Shown piece after piece: positions 63,724 through 64,000 of a DNA stretch of 64,000 nucleotides. The DNA is from Oscheius dolichura (lineage: Eukaryota; Nematoda; Chromadorea; Rhabditida; Rhabditidae): contig OW051494.1 of the NCBI GenBank assembly GCA_932521035.1, positions 544,001 through 608,000 of the forward strand, read 5' to 3'. The translations under genes and the position numbers were made by a program. Within the stretch, counting starts at the first letter, position 1, and every line of letters starts with the position of its first letter. A model generated the notes under the pieces. It was not told the origin of the DNA. It saw only the letters and a list, made by a program, of their open reading frames with translations, and searched no databases.

Positions 63724-64000
63724 ATGCCTCCGCCTAGCAAGAAAAAAAAAGTTGCAGCAGCACCGGATATTCCACTTTTAGATAATCAAAAAGCGCAGTA
63801 AGCATACTTCACTAGGCTAAGCCTTAAAATTCTTTTACTAATAGGACATACAACTGCCGTAGTCGAGATTACCACATAGTTATTATACCAGCTGGTAGTC
63901 CACAACTTTTCTTTGGCTGGTGTGGAGTTATTTGTTTTGGTAAGTGATTTTCTCTTTTTTTTGTTAAAGATATTTATTCAGATGGATACCTAAGGATTGA
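63724..64000 (+). CDS. 5' part of an unrecognised gene, cut by the window end
   Basis: The ATG at 63724 lies five bases after a TTTTCAG acceptor, so a 5' UTR exon or trans-splice site precedes it. Exon 1 reads MPPPSKKKKVAAAPDIPLL and DNQKAQ. After a short intron the frame continues TYNCRSRDYHIVIIPAG, SPQLFFGWCGVICFG, and after a second intron DGYLRI up to the end. The basic PSKKKKV resembles a nuclear localisation signal or a cytosolic tail. Too little remains to assign a family. Confidence 0.6.

Noticed and set aside
1..64000. CRISPR arrays, bacterial operons, ribosome binding sites
   Set aside because: Short introns, spliceosomal RNA and nematode gene families show a eukaryotic nuclear sequence; the repeats are palindromic elements and gene duplicates, not spaced arrays.

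Overview
The window reads as nuclear DNA of a free-living type (rhabditid-like) nematode. Most genes are split by introns of about 30-60 bases with GT...TTTAG/TTCAG borders. The gene families are also nematode-typical: multi-ShK secreted proteins, CC-domain secreted proteins, a DUF273-type glycosyltransferase pair, a 7TM chemoreceptor-like gene, an AGO-clade Argonaute, a U2 snRNA gene and a Tc1 element. I cannot name the species from sequence alone.

Layout. 1-14 kb: a 1.2 kb inverted duplication (1934-3154 and 12618-13823), each arm carrying a lysine-rich membrane-anchored protein. Between the arms lie five secreted cysteine-rich genes, three of them of one shared multi-ShK design. 14.6-19.7 kb: a conserved core with a ubiquitin-like-domain gene, a U2 snRNA gene and an 11-exon Argonaute of 994 residues, for which I could join all exons in phase. 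20-26 kb: two sister ShK genes, a fourth copy of the multi-ShK design, and a damaged small secreted gene.

26-41 kb is heavily rearranged. It holds a broken and an apparently intact glycosyltransferase-like gene between direct repeats, a Tc1 element with a full-length transposase in the middle of a palindrome, and inverted copies of small single-ShK genes. It also holds a single CC-domain gene, a small unrecognised gene and a 720-base foldback with a tRNA-like segment. 41-44 kb is mostly repeats and gene relics. 44-52 kb has a mixed CC/ShK secreted gene, a T/E-rich stalk membrane protein, a protein-kinase-like gene with two frame problems, and a long CC-repeat secreted gene that grew by internal duplication. 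52-62 kb has a 7TM receptor and two diverged sister genes of an unrecognised multi-pass membrane family, with palindromic MITEs in their introns. The last 280 bases begin an unrecognised gene.

The recurring theme is expansion of small secreted disulfide-rich proteins (at least twelve loci including relics) by inverted and tandem duplication, with at least five families of short palindromic elements among them. Coordinates of spliced genes run from start codon to stop codon and include introns; exon joins were made by eye from frame continuity and splice consensus.
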